From: Affinundibacterium flavidum
GTDB taxonomy: Bacteria; Pseudomonadota; Gammaproteobacteria; Burkholderiales; Burkholderiaceae_D
NCBI RefSeq assembly: GCF_014284175.1
Contig: NZ_JACOGA010000006.1
Coordinates: 186,001 to 250,000 of the forward strand
Direction of reading: 5' to 3'
Length of the DNA stretch: 64,000 nucleotides
Position numbers and translations under genes: made by a program. The notes below the pieces were generated by a model. It was given only the letters and a program-made list of their open reading frames with translations. It did not search any database and was not told where the DNA came from. Position 1 is the first letter of the stretch. Every line of letters starts with the position of its first letter. This document shows, in pieces, positions 43,409 through 51,911 of the stretch.

Positions 43409-43498
43409 GCTTAACGCTGATTTGAAAGGCGCGTGCGCAGATCAATAAACTTAAGGGAAACGCCAATTCGCGGGTCATTTTCGAATGTTATGTTATAG
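43409..43498 (-). other. attC recombination site
   Basis: Minus strand: CTATAAC (one base off RYYYAAC) to GTTAAGC (perfect). Arms CATTCGAAAATGACC and GCGCCTTTCAAATCAGC carry the array's family signature. Confidence 0.75.
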
Positions 43499-43502
43499 AT
43501 CA

Positions 43503-43877
43503 TCACTTTTTTCCTCTACTCCGAAAAAAATATTTTAACCTCGAAATAAAAGTGGCATTGTCGCAAAGGTTGGGGTTTAAGCGCGCTAAGATTTTGGGAT
43601 CTCTCCCACCATATCTTAACGCATCAACACAACACACCTCTAGTGCGTTACAAGCCGACTCAATCTCTGCTTCCGTTTCTGGCTGTCGAATAAAATAAGT
43701 CTCGGTACATTCATTGGTCCATTGAGCTAGGAGGGTCGGTGCCTGATCTTCAGGAGCGCCGCATGCTAGGCATTCACCCCACCATGTTCCGTCTTTGCTT
43801 TTACACCCAAGAGTATAAAACGCGCCTTCAACATTTTTGGGCAATCGACTTGGATGTATGTAGTAGTCACGGTGCAT
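43503..43877 (-). CDS. Cassette gene: small Cys-containing hypothetical protein
   Basis: A 124-residue protein. TWWGECLACGAPEDQAPTLL contains a CxxC, followed later by ESACNALEVCCVDALRYGG. The WGxCxxCGAPE pattern occurs in short conserved proteins of unknown function; metal binding is possible. It lies between attC sites at 43409 and 43887. Confidence 0.65.
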   Translation of the reverse strand: MHRDYYIHPSRLPKNVEGAFYTLGCKSKDGTWWGECLACGAPEDQAPTLLAQWTNECTETYFIRQPETEAEIESACNALEVCCVDALRYGGRDPKILARLNPNLCDNATFISRLKYFFRSRGKK

Positions 43878-43886
43878 GGCTATGAT

Positions 43887-43975
43887 CTATAACGTTGAAT
43901 TGAAATGCGCGAACGCAATTAGTAAAAATTAAATTTGCGTAAATTGCCGCGTCATTTTCGAATGCCATGTTAGCC
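43887..43975 (-). other. attC recombination site
   Basis: Minus strand: GGCTAAC (stop codon of the upstream gene inside it) to GTTATAG. Arms CATTCGAAAATGACGCGG and GCGCATTTCAATTCAACG form a long imperfect inverted repeat. Confidence 0.75.
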
Positions 43976-44380
43976 ATCGGTGGCACCTGACTTCGGGAGT
44001 TTCTCGCAAGATTTGTTGTCACGATCTTTAGACCATTTTATCAAGATATAGTCAGCACCAAACAACTTCCGTTGTTCTGCATCTTCAATACGGTTAACCG
44101 TAAAAAGTCTGAAACTCGCTTGGGCTTCGGGCTTATACTGAACACTTTGGAACGCTGCAGCAAAAATTCGATCCGGCACCTGATCTCCATCTAGAAGCCG
44201 ATCAATCTGTAGTTCCCAACGTGACCAACCTCCAAAGCAGACTGAATTTTTGGGGCAAGACACATGAATGTTTTCTAAGTTCTTTTGCTCCAGCGAACGC
44301 CCACAAAACAAGGATTCGGAAGCTTCAGCGCTTCCGAATATGCCAGAAGCTACCAACAGCATGAGCAACTTTGTTTTCAT
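43970..44380 (-). CDS. Cassette gene: exported hypothetical protein
   Basis: A 136-residue protein with a signal peptide (MKTKLLMLLVASGIFGSAEA). Four cysteines (LFCGRS, VSCPKNSVC, KSCEK) suggest two disulphides. It is the first cassette after module C and its stop lies in the attC core at 43969-43975. No family recognised. Confidence 0.65.
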   Translation of the reverse strand: MKTKLLMLLVASGIFGSAEASESLFCGRSLEQKNLENIHVSCPKNSVCFGGWSRWELQIDRLLDGDQVPDRIFAAAFQSVQYKPEAQASFRLFTVNRIEDAEQRKLFGADYILIKWSKDRDNKSCEKLPKSGATDG

Positions 44381-44424
44381 GATGGCAAACTAGATTTAGG
44401 CGACACTATGCCGCCTAATAATTT

Positions 44425-44591
44425 AACGTAACGCACAACACTTCTCATGTAATCCCCTTCAAACCCGCGTGAATGCGTACTTTTATTAAATTCGTTTCAA
44501 TTTCAGCTATATTAAAAGATCTATGAAAAGCGTCACTGATAAAGATGGTCATTCTATCAAGCTGTTTGGTCGAGTCAAGCAAACGATTTTG
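44425..44591 (-). promoter_or_regulatory. Promoter/attI-like module C
   Basis: A diverged 167-bp relative of modules A and B. On the minus strand: -35 TTGACT (44573-44578), 16-bp spacer, extended -10 TGATAGAAT (TAGAAT at 44551-44556). The module ends in ACGTT and the following bases give GTTAAAT, a perfect attI-type core, then an inverted repeat TTAGGCGGCATAGTGTCGCCTAA (plus-strand 44396-44418, in two arms). It heads the longest cassette block and lies back to back with hemE. Confidence 0.7.
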
Positions 44592-44731
44592 CGGTGCGCT
44601 TAGTGTGGTCGCTCTGTCTTCTCGTAGTCTTCAGCCCACCACCAGCACGTCCTTTGACATTTTACGTAGGCGCTTTGCGCTGAGATCGGGGATAATAGCG
44701 GATTCCCTATTTCGCACTACGAAAGCACGCT

Positions 44732-45817
44732 ATGTCTAATCAATTTGCTCCGCTGAAAAACGATACTTTTTTACGCGCTTTGTTGCGTCAAGAAACTGAT
44801 TACACGCCACTGTGGTTGATGCGTCAGGCGGGGCGTTATTTGCCGGAATATCGTGCCACGCGTAAAGGCGCAGGCTCGTTTATGAGCTTAGCCAAGAATC
44901 CTGACTTTGCGACTGAGGTGACGATACAGCCTTTGGATCGCTTTAAGCTCGATGCGGCGATTTTGTTTTCGGATATTTTGACTGTGCCGGATGCGATGGG
45001 CTTGGGTTTGTATTTTGAAGAGGGTGAAGGCCCTAAGTTTGAACGTCCTTTGAAGGATGAGAAATCCATCATGGATTTGAAAGTGCCGGAAGAAGGCAGC
45101 TTGCAATATGTGTTTGACGCGGTGACACAGATTCGCCGTACGCTGGATGGTCGTGTGCCTTTGATTGGTTTCTCCGGTAGCCCGTGGACTTTGGCTTGTT
45201 ATATGGTCGAAGGTCAGGGCTCGCGTGAGTTCCATGGCATCAAGACTTTGATGTACAAACGTCCCGATTTGATGGATAGAATTTTGCGCTTGAATGCCGA
45301 AGCGGTGGCGACGTATTTGAATGCGCAGATCGATGCTGGTGCACAGGCAGTCATGATTTTTGATAGTTGGGGTGGGGCGCTGGCGGATGGTGCGTATCAG
45401 CGATTCTCATTGAAGTATATGCAAGACGTGGTTAGCAAATTGCAAAAAGAAAAAGACGGCAAGCGTATTCCTTGCATCGTATTCACCAAAGGCGGCGGCT
45501 TGTGGTTAGAGCAAATCGCGGATATCGGTGCCGATGCCTTGGGTCTGGATTGGACTGTGAATCTCGGTCAGGCACGCGCCCGGGTTGGTGATAAAGTCGC
45601 CTTACAAGGAAACCTTGATCCGGCAGTCTTGTTTGCCGAACCAGATCAAATCCGCAAAGAAGTGACGGCGGCTTTGCATGCTTACGGCAAACCGGGTGCG
45701 GGTCATGGCCACGTGTTTAATCTGGGACATGGCATTTCACAATTTACCTCGCCTGATGCGGTGACGGTATTGGTCGAAACTGTGCATGAAGTTAGTCGCC
45801 AGCAACGTCAGGCTTAA
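44732..45817 (+). CDS. hemE: Uroporphyrinogen decarboxylase
   Basis: Cytosolic haem-biosynthesis enzyme that converts uroporphyrinogen III to coproporphyrinogen III, 361 residues, the standard length. [17 protein letters not shown] at residues 26-42 and [19 protein letters not shown] near residue 140 are the two HemE signatures. [18 protein letters not shown] and the C-terminal [16 protein letters not shown] are also typical. It marks the end of the cassette region and the return to core chromosome; priA follows on the same strand 700 bp later. Confidence 0.97.
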   Translation: MSNQFAPLKNDTFLRALLRQETDYTPLWLMRQAGRYLPEYRATRKGAGSFMSLAKNPDFATEVTIQPLDRFKLDAAILFSDILTVPDAMGLGLYFEEGEGPKFERPLKDEKSIMDLKVPEEGSLQYVFDAVTQIRRTLDGRVPLIGFSGSPWTLACYMVEGQGSREFHGIKTLMYKRPDLMDRILRLNAEAVATYLNAQIDAGAQAVMIFDSWGGALADGAYQRFSLKYMQDVVSKLQKEKDGKRIPCIVFTKGGGLWLEQIADIGADALGLDWTVNLGQARARVGDKVALQGNLDPAVLFAEPDQIRKEVTAALHAYGKPGAGHGHVFNLGHGISQFTSPDAVTVLVETVHEVSRQQRQA

Positions 45818-45871
45818 ACTTAAACCTGATTATTTAGTAATCTACTTAGCAATCTCAGAGTGGCTTTTTCT

Positions 45872-45954
45872 GTCGTTCCCGCGTAGGCGGGAACCTAGTG
45901 TCGTAATGGTGCTCAAGGGTGAAGTTTCTAGATTCCCGTTTACGCGGGAATGAC
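45872..45954. repeat. Inverted repeat, REP-like
   Basis: GTCGTTCCCGCGTAGGCGGG at the left and CCCGTTTACGCGGGAATGAC at the right form an imperfect inverted repeat of about 22 bp. It belongs to the CGTTCCCGCG-type intergenic repeats common in proteobacteria. Confidence 0.65.
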
Positions 45955-46256
45955 AAACTTAGGGAATTTAGTCCTTTCTGAGTTTTGTAACTAATCAGGA
46001 ACTCAAATAATGTAGTGTGCTGGGAATACGGTTGTCATACAAATTAGGCTGGCTGACCTGCAAGTGACTGGCTCGTTTCCCGTCAAAAATTGCCGTGAAG
46101 ACTAGTCATAAATACCCAGACCATTAGTTCTGCATTGCTGATTCGTCATGTTGCCATGCAAAACATAAGAGGGCTGCGGCTTAGCGGTCAAAAGCGGGGA
46201 TAAAGCCATAAGGGTAGCGGTGGACAACTCTGGATTTGTACTAGATTTTTTAGTAG

Positions 46257-46455
46257 TTATTCACAAAAAAAGTCACCCAAAAAAATAATATGCAAATTTG
46301 TTTTTTGCCTCAAATGGTTTTTTGTAAGTCTTTGTTTTAAAACGAGTTTTTTTGTGCATCGCAAATGGGCATTCTGTTGAAACCCGCATAGAATCTAGGC
46401 TGTAGGCTTGTCAAGATGTGTTTGTCCACAAAGTTATCCACAGTTATTGTGGATA
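46257..46455. promoter_or_regulatory. Cluster of DnaA-box-like sites upstream of priA
   Basis: TTATTCACA (46257-46265), TTGTCCACA (46422-46430), TTATCCACA (46434-46442, perfect consensus) and the inverted TTGTGGATA (46447-46455) occur within 200 bp next to long A and T runs. This could regulate priA, titrate DnaA, or be part of an origin; no dnaA or parAB gene is in view. Confidence 0.5.
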
Positions 46456-46516
46456 GAGTAAAAAGAGCTTATGAAACCGATAGTTAGCGCATTACCTCAA
46501 GCCTTACATTAAGTTC

Positions 46517-48541
46517 GTGGAACCTATTTACCTCACTATTGCTTTAGATACCCCCCTTGACAGACTCTTCGATTACCGTTGGGAGCCAGTCGCGGACGTA
46601 GCCTTGCCGCAAGTCGGGCAAATCGCCTTGGTGCCTTTTGGCAGGCAAGAGATCGCGGGTCTCATCGTCGCTATCGCGCATCAAACCGAAGTTCCTGCCG
46701 ATAAAATTAAATCGGTGATCTCGGTGCGTTATCAGTGCCCAGCTTTGTTGCCAGACTGGATTAATTTATGTCGTTTTGCTGCTGATTATTATCAGCGCCC
46801 TTTGGGTGAGGTGGCGATTCCTGCCTTGCCCAAAAATCTGCGCGTGCCGAAAACCACGTCTTTAGAACGTAATTTGAAGAAGCTCGCCAAATTGCCCACA
46901 GCGCAAGATGCGAGTGCTAGCCAAGAGCCGCTTCTCAACACTGAGCAACAACATGCGGTCGATACTATATCGGCAACTAGCGGCTTTGCTGCCTATTTAT
47001 TGCACGGTGTTACTGGCAGCGGCAAAACCGAAGTTTATTTGCAAACTGCTGCCCGCGTATTGGCACAAAGTGAACAGACGCAGGTTTTGATTTTGGTGCC
47101 AGAAATTAATCTGACACCGCAATTGGAAGGCAATATTCGCGGTCGTTTTCCGGGTTTGCAAATCGCTACTTTGCATAGCGGCATGGCTGAAGGTGAGCGC
47201 CTGCTTCACTGGTTAGCAGCACACACAGGGCAGGCCAGAATTATCCTAGGTACACGCCTGGCAATTTTGTCATCTCTGCCGCATTTGAAAATGATCGTCA
47301 TTGATGAAGAGCATGATCCGTCTTATAAGCAGCAAGAAGGCTTGCGCTATTCGGCACGCGATCTGGCGGTGTGGCGTGCACATCAACTGGCGATCCCCGT
47401 GGTGTTGGGTTCGGCAACGCCGTCCTTAGAAACCTGGCAACACGCGAAAGCCGGGCGCTATCAGAAGTTGACGCTACAAGAACGCGCCGTCAAAGCGGCA
47501 GTTTTGCCCATCGTCAAGATCATTAATACCGAACGCGAAAAGCCATCTGAAGGCCTAACCCAAAGACTAATCTCCGCAGTACGCCTGCGTTTGGAGAAGG
47601 GCGAGCAATCACTACTGTTCTTAAATCGACGTGGTTATGCGCCAGTGATCCATTGCGATGCTTGCGGTTGGATCAGTAATTGCACAAGATGTACGGCACA
47701 TTTGGTCATGCACAAGTTGGACAAGAAACTGCGTTGCCATCACTGCGGTTTAGAACAACGCATCCCGCGTGCTTGCCCCACGTGCGGCAATATTGATCTG
47801 CAACCTTTGGGGCGCGGTACGCAAAGATTGGAAGAAGGTTTAAAGACGATCTTTCCAGAAGCCAGAATTTTTCGCATTGATGCTGATTCGACAAGGCTCA
47901 AAGGTAGTGCTGAAGCCGCTTTCGATACCGTGCATCGCGGCGAAGTGGATATTCTGATCGGCACGCAAATGGTCGCCAAAGGGCACGATTTTAAGAATCT
48001 GACCTTGGTCGCGGCTTTGAATCCTGACAGTGCTTTGTTCTCACAAGACTTTCGCGCTAGTGAACGCCTGTTCGCCCAATTGATGCAAGTGGCGGGGCGC
48101 GCCGGTCGTGCGGCACAAGCCGAAGGCGGCAATGCCAGCGAAGTCTTGATCCAAACCCGTTATCCCGATCATCCGCTTTACCACGCCTTGATGGCGCACA
48201 ATTATCAGGGCTTTGCCGATGATTTATTAGAAGAGCGCCAGCAAGCCGCGATGCCGCCTTTTATTTACCAAGCATTACTGCGCGCCGAAGCCAAAAAGTT
48301 GGAAACCGCGATTCTGTTTCTAAAAGAAGCCGCCACTTGCACCGCGCAGCAAGGCATCACCATCAACGATCCCATCCCCATGACTATGACGCGGGTTCAT
48401 AATGTCGACCGGGCTCAGCTATTAGTCGAATCTACTTCACGCCCGGCACTGCAAGCCTTCTTGAAAGAATGGATCGCCACTCTGCGCAGCATGAAAAGCC
48501 GGGTGAAGTGGGGAGTGGAGATTGATCCTGTGGATATTTAG
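46517..48541 (+). CDS. priA: Primosomal protein N' (replication restart helicase)
   Basis: DNA helicase that reloads the replisome at stalled forks, 674 residues. The N-terminal DNA-binding domain is followed by Walker A LLHGVTGSGKTEVYL near residue 165, the DEEH box in VIDEEHDPSYKQQEGLRYSA, and the zinc-binding Cys clusters (CDACGWISNCTRC, then CHHCGLEQ and CPTCG) near residues 380-420, diagnostic of PriA. Start is GTG at 46517 with little ribosome binding site. DnaA-box-like sequences lie in the upstream region. Confidence 0.95.
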   Translation: MEPIYLTIALDTPLDRLFDYRWEPVADVALPQVGQIALVPFGRQEIAGLIVAIAHQTEVPADKIKSVISVRYQCPALLPDWINLCRFAADYYQRPLGEVAIPALPKNLRVPKTTSLERNLKKLAKLPTAQDASASQEPLLNTEQQHAVDTISATSGFAAYLLHGVTGSGKTEVYLQTAARVLAQSEQTQVLILVPEINLTPQLEGNIRGRFPGLQIATLHSGMAEGERLLHWLAAHTGQARIILGTRLAILSSLPHLKMIVIDEEHDPSYKQQEGLRYSARDLAVWRAHQLAIPVVLGSATPSLETWQHAKAGRYQKLTLQERAVKAAVLPIVKIINTEREKPSEGLTQRLISAVRLRLEKGEQSLLFLNRRGYAPVIHCDACGWISNCTRCTAHLVMHKLDKKLRCHHCGLEQRIPRACPTCGNIDLQPLGRGTQRLEEGLKTIFPEARIFRIDADSTRLKGSAEAAFDTVHRGEVDILIGTQMVAKGHDFKNLTLVAALNPDSALFSQDFRASERLFAQLMQVAGRAGRAAQAEGGNASEVLIQTRYPDHPLYHALMAHNYQGFADDLLEERQQAAMPPFIYQALLRAEAKKLETAILFLKEAATCTAQQGITINDPIPMTMTRVHNVDRAQLLVESTSRPALQAFLKEWIATLRSMKSRVKWGVEIDPVDI

Positions 48542-48784
48542 TAATTTTCTAGTTTTGTATTGCGTCTGTTAAAAATAGCTGAGCGATTGAAGTATGAAAG
48601 ACATCGCAATCAGGAAGAGTGGTTTTTCCAACGCAGCTTGAGCGTGAGACCTTAAACAAATTGTTCTTTCAGGTGCAATCGGTTATCTTTTATTCCCATT
48701 GTTCGAGTATTCTTTCGCACCGACCTTATTCGGATATAGCCTTGTTTGTGCTCGACTGTATCACCCTAATTTTTAGGAGTAACC

Positions 48785-49243
48785 ATGAACGTCGAAGTAG
48801 AAGTCAGCATCAAAGCATCTAAACCGGCGATCTGGGCGGCGATTTCTGATATTGAACACGCGACAAAAATTATTCGCGGTATCGAAAAAATTGAAATCGT
48901 CAATAAACCCGCTAACGGTTTGATCGGTCTCAGGTGGCGTGAGACGCGTATTTTATTTGGTAAGCCTGCAACCGCAGAAAAATGGATTACCGATGCCGTG
49001 GAGAATGAGTATTATCAAACTCGCGCGGAAAGTGATGGTTTCATATTCTTATCCACCACCCGTATTGAAGAACAAGAAGGACAGCAAGGTGCTATGCGCT
49101 TAATCAGCGTACATGATTCTCAGCCACAGACCTGGATGACTAAATTGATGGTGATTCCCATGCGCTTATTTTTCAAAGGCGTGGCGAAAAAGGCGTTGAT
49201 GCAAGATTTGATCGATATTAAAACCGCTGTTGAGCGCGCATGA
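48785..49243 (+). CDS. SRPBCC (START-like) family protein
   Basis: A 152-residue protein of the START/Bet v 1-like fold that usually binds hydrophobic ligands. VEVEVSIKASKPAIWAAISD and a central RIFF-like strand pattern, with the C-terminal helix MTKLMVIPMRLFFKGVAKKA, fit the family. An AGGAG site lies seven bases upstream. Function unknown. Confidence 0.78.
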   Translation: MNVEVEVSIKASKPAIWAAISDIEHATKIIRGIEKIEIVNKPANGLIGLRWRETRILFGKPATAEKWITDAVENEYYQTRAESDGFIFLSTTRIEEQEGQQGAMRLISVHDSQPQTWMTKLMVIPMRLFFKGVAKKALMQDLIDIKTAVERA

Positions 49244-49363
49244 TTTAGTTCTCGATAGTAGGCCTAGGTTCTGGCAAGATAGAGCACATATAGCCCAGGC
49301 GTAGTAACAATCCCGTAAGCTGCAAATTAGCATTCACAATGTGAAGTACATCAGGAGACAAAA

Positions 49364-49750
49364 ATGAAAAGAGTTACAGGCATAGGTGGGATTTTTTTTA
49401 GTGCTAATGATCCAGTCGCGATGCGCGCTTGGTATAAACGCCACTTGGGTATTGATGTACAGAATTGGGGCGGTACTGCGTTTAGTTGGGCTGATGCCGA
49501 AGGTAAGCCCACTGCGGGAACGACGGTATGGTCGATAGGCGCCGCCGATGGTAAGCACTTTGCGCCTAGCACGGCGAGTTTTATGATTAATTATCGGGTC
49601 GACGATTTAGCCGCTCTATTACAAGCGCTGCGCGACGAAGGTTGTCAGGTAATGGACAAGGTCGATGATTCTGAATACGGAAAATTCGGTTGGGTGATTG
49701 ATCCTGAAGGCAATAAGATCGAATTATGGCAGCCGCCTGCGGGGCAGTGA
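49364..49750 (+). CDS. VOC/glyoxalase family protein
   Basis: A 128-residue single-module VOC protein. RVTGIGGIFFSANDPVAMRA, then WYKRHLGIDVQNWGGTAF and the closing DPEGNKIELWQPP are the classic landmarks of glyoxalase/bleomycin-resistance proteins. GGAGAC precedes the ATG. The GNAT gene follows after 18 bp, and the pair may be co-transcribed. Confidence 0.88.
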   Translation: MKRVTGIGGIFFSANDPVAMRAWYKRHLGIDVQNWGGTAFSWADAEGKPTAGTTVWSIGAADGKHFAPSTASFMINYRVDDLAALLQALRDEGCQVMDKVDDSEYGKFGWVIDPEGNKIELWQPPAGQ

Positions 49751-49768
49751 GTCTAAGGTTTTTTGTCT

Positions 49769-50266
49769 ATGAAAAAAATCATACTGCGCGACGCAACACC
49801 CGAAGACTTTGAACACATCCTCGCACTCAATGATGCAGAAGTGCAGCAAACCAGTGCGATGGATTTTCAAAAGCTAAGGTTATTGGCATCGCTATCGGCT
49901 TATCATAAGGTCGCGTTGGTTGACGACAAAATCGCCGCATTTTTATTGGCGATGCGAGAGAATACCACGTACGAGAGCGAAAATTATCGCTGGTTCGCGG
50001 CGCGCTTCCCGCACTTTATTTACGTCGATCGCATCGTTGTCAGCGCTGAATTTGCCGGGCTTAAAATTGGTAGTTTGTTGTATAGCGATTTGTTTGATTT
50101 CGCGCGTGCGCATCAGGTCGCTATGGTCACTTGTGAATACAATATTCAACCACCGAATCCAGCGTCTAAGAGCTTTCACGACAAATTTGGGTTTAAAGAA
50201 ATCGATACGCAATGGGTGGCGAACGGAAGTAAGCAAGTGTCTCTGCAAGTCGCCGAAGTCAATTGA
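49769..50266 (+). CDS. GNAT N-acetyltransferase
   Basis: About 165 residues. ILRDATPEDFEHILALNDAE at the start and FIYVDRIVVSAEFAGLKIGS in the middle (motif A region) are typical GNAT features, and NPASKSFHDKFGFKEI near the end is the usual closing motif. A TTG at 49763 could add two residues, but ATG 49769 is the normal choice. It follows the VOC gene closely. Substrate unknown. Confidence 0.85.
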   Translation: MKKIILRDATPEDFEHILALNDAEVQQTSAMDFQKLRLLASLSAYHKVALVDDKIAAFLLAMRENTTYESENYRWFAARFPHFIYVDRIVVSAEFAGLKIGSLLYSDLFDFARAHQVAMVTCEYNIQPPNPASKSFHDKFGFKEIDTQWVANGSKQVSLQVAEVN

Positions 50267-50382
50267 CTAAGTGGTCAAATGCGTAGCCGCGATTAGCATA
50301 ATCGCACAAATTGAAAGTAACACGTCAGACTTACATGGCCGCTACCAAAGCCTAAAACTTCTATCCAAATTCCGACCACATC

Positions 50383-50823
50383 ATGCCACCTCACACTATT
50401 CGCCCTGCCATAAGTGAAGACAGTGCGGCACTATCCCGCCTCTTGACTGAACTGGGTCATCCAACTAGCGATGCCGACTTACGTCAACGTTGGCCAGCAT
50501 GGGTGGAGCAAGGTAATCATGCTTTGGTGGCGGTGCAATCGGATGGCGGCTTGCATGGCTTGATTACTTTGCATAGCATGATTGTGTTGCACCGACCTCG
50601 GCCAGTTGGGCGAGTGACTTCTTTGGTGGTGGATAGCACTGTGCGTGGGCAGGGCATAGGGTGTGCTTTGATGGCCGCGGCAGAATCTTACTTCTTGCAG
50701 GCGGGATGTGGTTTGGTTGAGATCACTAGCCACCAATGCCTAGTCGATGCGCATGCTTTTTATCAGCAGCTGGGGTACGCTCGTACCGGCATACGTTTGG
50801 CTAAAGAATTGCCAGCGACGTAA
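50383..50823 (+). CDS. GNAT N-acetyltransferase
   Basis: A 146-residue acetyltransferase. TIRPAISEDSAALSRLLTEL opens the fold, VTSLVVDSTVRGQGIGCALM is the acetyl-CoA motif with RGQGIG, and HAFYQQLGYARTGIRLAKEL closes it. It resembles the RimI/YjdJ-type short GNATs. It has its own gap of 117 bp from the previous GNAT gene. Confidence 0.88.
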   Translation: MPPHTIRPAISEDSAALSRLLTELGHPTSDADLRQRWPAWVEQGNHALVAVQSDGGLHGLITLHSMIVLHRPRPVGRVTSLVVDSTVRGQGIGCALMAAAESYFLQAGCGLVEITSHQCLVDAHAFYQQLGYARTGIRLAKELPAT

Positions 50824-50872
50824 ATATGCAAATACGTAAATTTAAGTACGGTATTTATTCAGGGAGTTCAGT

Positions 50873-51613
50873 ATGAGCACAACATCCGCATCTCGGTCAG
50901 TCGCGCAGTCAGTTGCAATCGTCGTTGGACAATTGCAGGCTTTGGGTCTTGAAACTTACCGCAATACCATTCGCAAACATGGTGCGCAAGAGCCCGTGTT
51001 TGGCGTCAAGATCGAAGAGATGAAGAAATTGATGAAGCCGTATAAGAATGATGTGGCCTTCGCTTGCACATTGTTCGATACCGGGATTTATGACGCGCAG
51101 TACATGGCGGGCTTGTTGGCGAACGGACACCAGATGAGTGCCGCACAACTGCAACACTGGGTGACAACGGCGAATTCACATGGCATACGTGAATATAGCG
51201 TGGCATGGGTCGCGGCGGAAAGCCCGCATGCAGTTGCATTAGCCTTGGATTGGATTGCCTCTGGCGATGAAGCGATTGCCGCAACTGGTTGGTGTACCTT
51301 GAGCAGTTATGTAGCGATTACTGACGATGCACAGCTCGACCTGGGATTACTCAAGAAATTGTTGAAGAAAGTACAGGCCGAAATTCATCAGGCACCGAAT
51401 CGGGTTTGCTATTGCATGAATGCCTATGTGATTGCGCTGGGTTCGTATGTGACAGAACTGAGTGCTGCGGCGCTGCAGGCTGCACAGAAGATAGGTGAAG
51501 TAACCGTCGATGTGGGCGATACGGCATGCAAAGTGCCATTTGCACCGGATTACATCACCAAAGTCGCGCAGCGTGGAAGCTTGGGTAAAAAGCGTAAGAC
51601 CGCTAAATGTTGA
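50873..51613 (+). CDS. DNA alkylation repair (AlkD-like) family protein
   Basis: A 246-residue alpha-helical HEAT-like repeat protein of PF08713 type. YRNTIRKHGAQEPVFGVKIE, EMKKLMKPYKND, then SVAWVAAESPHAVALALDWI are typical of the family, whose best-known member AlkD removes alkylated bases. The AlkD catalytic Asp and Trp cannot be checked by eye, so enzymatic activity is not claimed. An AGGGAG site precedes the start. Confidence 0.8.
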   Translation: MSTTSASRSVAQSVAIVVGQLQALGLETYRNTIRKHGAQEPVFGVKIEEMKKLMKPYKNDVAFACTLFDTGIYDAQYMAGLLANGHQMSAAQLQHWVTTANSHGIREYSVAWVAAESPHAVALALDWIASGDEAIAATGWCTLSSYVAITDDAQLDLGLLKKLLKKVQAEIHQAPNRVCYCMNAYVIALGSYVTELSAAALQAAQKIGEVTVDVGDTACKVPFAPDYITKVAQRGSLGKKRKTAKC

Positions 51614-51720
51614 AGTAGTGTTAGTTTGATTGGTGGATTCCACTGCAATTATTCCACGGTGAATCTAGGCGCTCGTCTTATTCGTTCCATTAAGTGGCTT
51701 AATTAGCGCTTAATTTTAGT

Positions 51721-51888
51721 TCAACAATCGGCTCAACAATCGGCTCAACAATCGGCTCAACAATCGGCTCAACAATCGGCTCAACAATCGGCTCAATAAT
51801 CGGCTCAATAATCGGCTCAATAATCGGCTCAATAATCGGCTCAATAATCGGCTCAATAATCGGCTCAATAATCGGCTCAACAATCGCG
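51721..51888. repeat. 12-bp tandem repeat, 14 copies
   Basis: Fourteen head-to-tail copies of TCAAYAATCGGC. Copies 1-6 read TCAACAATCGGC, copies 7-13 TCAATAATCGGC, and copy 14 TCAACAATCGCG. It lies between the convergent AlkD-like and glycosyltransferase genes, 23 bp after the latter's stop. The unit is a multiple of three but not inside a gene. Confidence 0.9.
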
Positions 51889-51911
51889 CAACATTAGCGC
51901 AAACTAAGTGC

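Larger units (their letters stand above)
45818..46516. other. Intergenic region hemE-priA: repeat plus AT-rich DnaA-box cluster
   Basis: About 700 bp without a gene. The left part has an inverted repeat at 45872-45954. The right part is AT-rich and has four DnaA-box-like sequences. A 13-codon frame (ATG at 46470, MKPIVSALPQALH then stop) lies just before priA; whether it is translated is unknown. Confidence 0.7.

Noticed and set aside
45872..45954. Terminator of hemE
   Set aside because: The arms are far apart and there is no T-run; the sequence is a common dispersed repeat.
46257..46455. Firm call of a chromosomal oriC
   Set aside because: Only four box-like sites and no dnaA, parAB or gidA genes nearby; kept as a finding of moderate interest only.
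51721..51888. CRISPR array
   Set aside because: The units are contiguous 12-bp repeats without spacers and no cas genes are present.
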